Below are positions 63,111 through 64,000 of a DNA stretch of 64,000 nucleotides, one piece after another. The notes beneath the pieces are model-generated. The model was given only the letters and a program-made list of their open reading frames with translations. It did no database searches and had not been told where the DNA came from. The stretch lies in NCBI RefSeq assembly GCF_014805625.2, contig NW_023998422.1, positions 8,010,958 to 8,074,957 of the forward strand, in the 5' to 3' direction. This stretch comes from Glossina fuscipes. Its lineage: Eukaryota > Arthropoda > Insecta > Diptera > Glossinidae. Made by a program: the position numbers and the translations under genes. How positions within the stretch are numbered: position 1 is the first letter of the stretch; the number at the start of each line of letters is the position of its first letter.

Positions 63111-64000
63111 TGCGTCAATTAACTGTGACGACCGCTTTACTCGTCGACTCAAGCCTAGAGTATGTGTGATACGATATTAGGTAGCAATGAAATGACTTCA
63201 AAAAATAACAAAAATACTTTCCACAACACATTATTGTGTGGCAATCATACATTCATAATGATAAAATTTTAAAAGGGAATCCGACAAGGACAAATGGACG
63301 GATGGACAGATCATGTCTTATATATTAGTCATATGCAATTGAATGGTTAAAAGATTTTCTAACTTCAGATCCGCGCTGATCTCGGAGAAGCAAGTTAACC
63401 CTGCAACTACTACGAAGAATCCAATGGGTTCACTGTAAACACAGACTTCGATAAGAGCTTTAAAAGGTCCTGGCCTCCATCCTAAAGTAGCTTAAATGTA
63501 CCCACTGTGTGTGACTTCATTTAGGAATAATGTTAGTTAGTACTAAGTCTGATTTCCATCAGAGCTAATAAGAAACACAGGCCGCTCCCAAGATGTACAC
63601 GCTTTCCTCGATTAATTTTATTTGTCTTTTGTTTTCGTAGTTTACAACTTTTTAAGTATTTACGCGAACGATAAATTTTTTAATTAATTGTTTAAGTCAT
63701 TTTAATTTTTTCCTCTATTAAGATCATTACAAAATATTTCAATTATGACTAAATCGATCACTCAGCGAAGCCTTCGCACATAAGCTAAATTTTTTCAATT
63801 CGTTTGCTTGTTTTCATATAAAAAAATTTTTTTTTTTTTGATTGACTAGATTTTTAATACATATATACTACTCTTTTAGGTGTACCAGAGAAATATGGAA
63901 AAATTCTAAATACGTTTTAAAGAGAGCCATACAAGTTTATCGATTAATGAGAGTGACTGAGCCGCCTGACACTGCTTAACATTTAGTTTTAGAAAAATGA
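63111..64000. other. Intronic stretch at the right window edge
   Basis: AT-rich. An acceptor-like CTCTTTTAG at 63879 is followed by a short frame compatible in phase with the donor at 36281. Otherwise nothing recognised. Confidence 0.45.

Larger units (their letters stand above)
36282..64000 (+). other. Very large intron downstream of the coding exon (3' end not found)
   Basis: The interval starts at the phase-1 donor GTTAGT and runs to the window edge without a coding exon I can assign to the same protein with confidence. It contains dispersed repeats, tandem arrays, mariner and non-LTR debris, a recursive-splice-like site at 46625 and a possible nested small gene at 57838-58225. Long first introns of tens of kilobases are common in fly developmental and neuronal genes. 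An exon with a compatible phase could be hidden at 58173 or 63880. Confidence 0.5.

Noticed and set aside
1..64000. tRNA, rRNA and CRISPR content
   Set aside because: No cloverleaf with A/B boxes, no rRNA-like conserved blocks and no regularly spaced direct repeats with unique spacers were seen.

Overview
The window looks like nuclear DNA from a higher fly (Diptera). It is strongly AT-rich, full of A/T homopolymers and di- to tetranucleotide microsatellites, has metazoan splice signals, and carries mariner and non-LTR element debris. A tephritid-like fruit fly would fit, but the sequence alone cannot fix the species. Bacterial features (operons, Shine-Dalgarno sites, CRISPR arrays) are absent. 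Two runs of ten N (13606-13615 and 38391-38400) are assembly gaps.

Coding content is tiny. The best-supported gene piece is one + strand exon, 35975-36281 plus an A-rich leader from about 35716. It encodes the first 102 residues of a Thr/Ser/Pro-rich protein and ends in a basic motif containing R-V-S-F. It is followed by a phase-1 splice donor. The next coding exon is not evident, so nearly everything right of 36281 probably lies in one very large first coding intron. The DNA to the left is probably an upstream intron or 5' flank. Inside the intron, 46625/46626 is a juxtaposed 3'/5' splice site of the kind used in recursive splicing. A second, smaller candidate gene (57838-57928 joined to 58173-58225) would encode a 47-residue protein and would be nested in the intron.

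The rest is repeat-rich non-coding DNA. From left to right it holds: a tandem array at the window edge (about 55-420); GC-rich dispersed repeat D (6265-6605); repeat B (9270-9560); a mariner deletion derivative with TIRs and TA duplication (9908-10389); an 860 bp repeat A (11600-12460); a 190 bp tandem repeat running into the first gap; a duplication at 15148-15440; a second copy of B (16370-16490); two more mariner derivatives (23257-23675, 25690-26106); repeat C (25300-25680, 29280-29535); an inverted copy of A (32990-33560); a 110 bp duplication (34501-34721); the coding exon; a second copy of D (42125-42480); a second full copy of A (43770-44655); a mariner of a different lineage (45611-46123); repeat E (49690-49835, 60225-60320); a 167 bp duplication (50981-51291); a 180-190 bp satellite-like array (54591-55442); and a degenerate reverse-transcriptase fragment on the minus strand (62315-63110).

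No tRNA, rRNA, CRISPR or intact transposase was recognised. The most interesting items are the recursive splice site, the 47-residue spliced small gene, the three mariner derivatives that share one internal-deletion junction, and the dimeric 0.87 kb repeat family.
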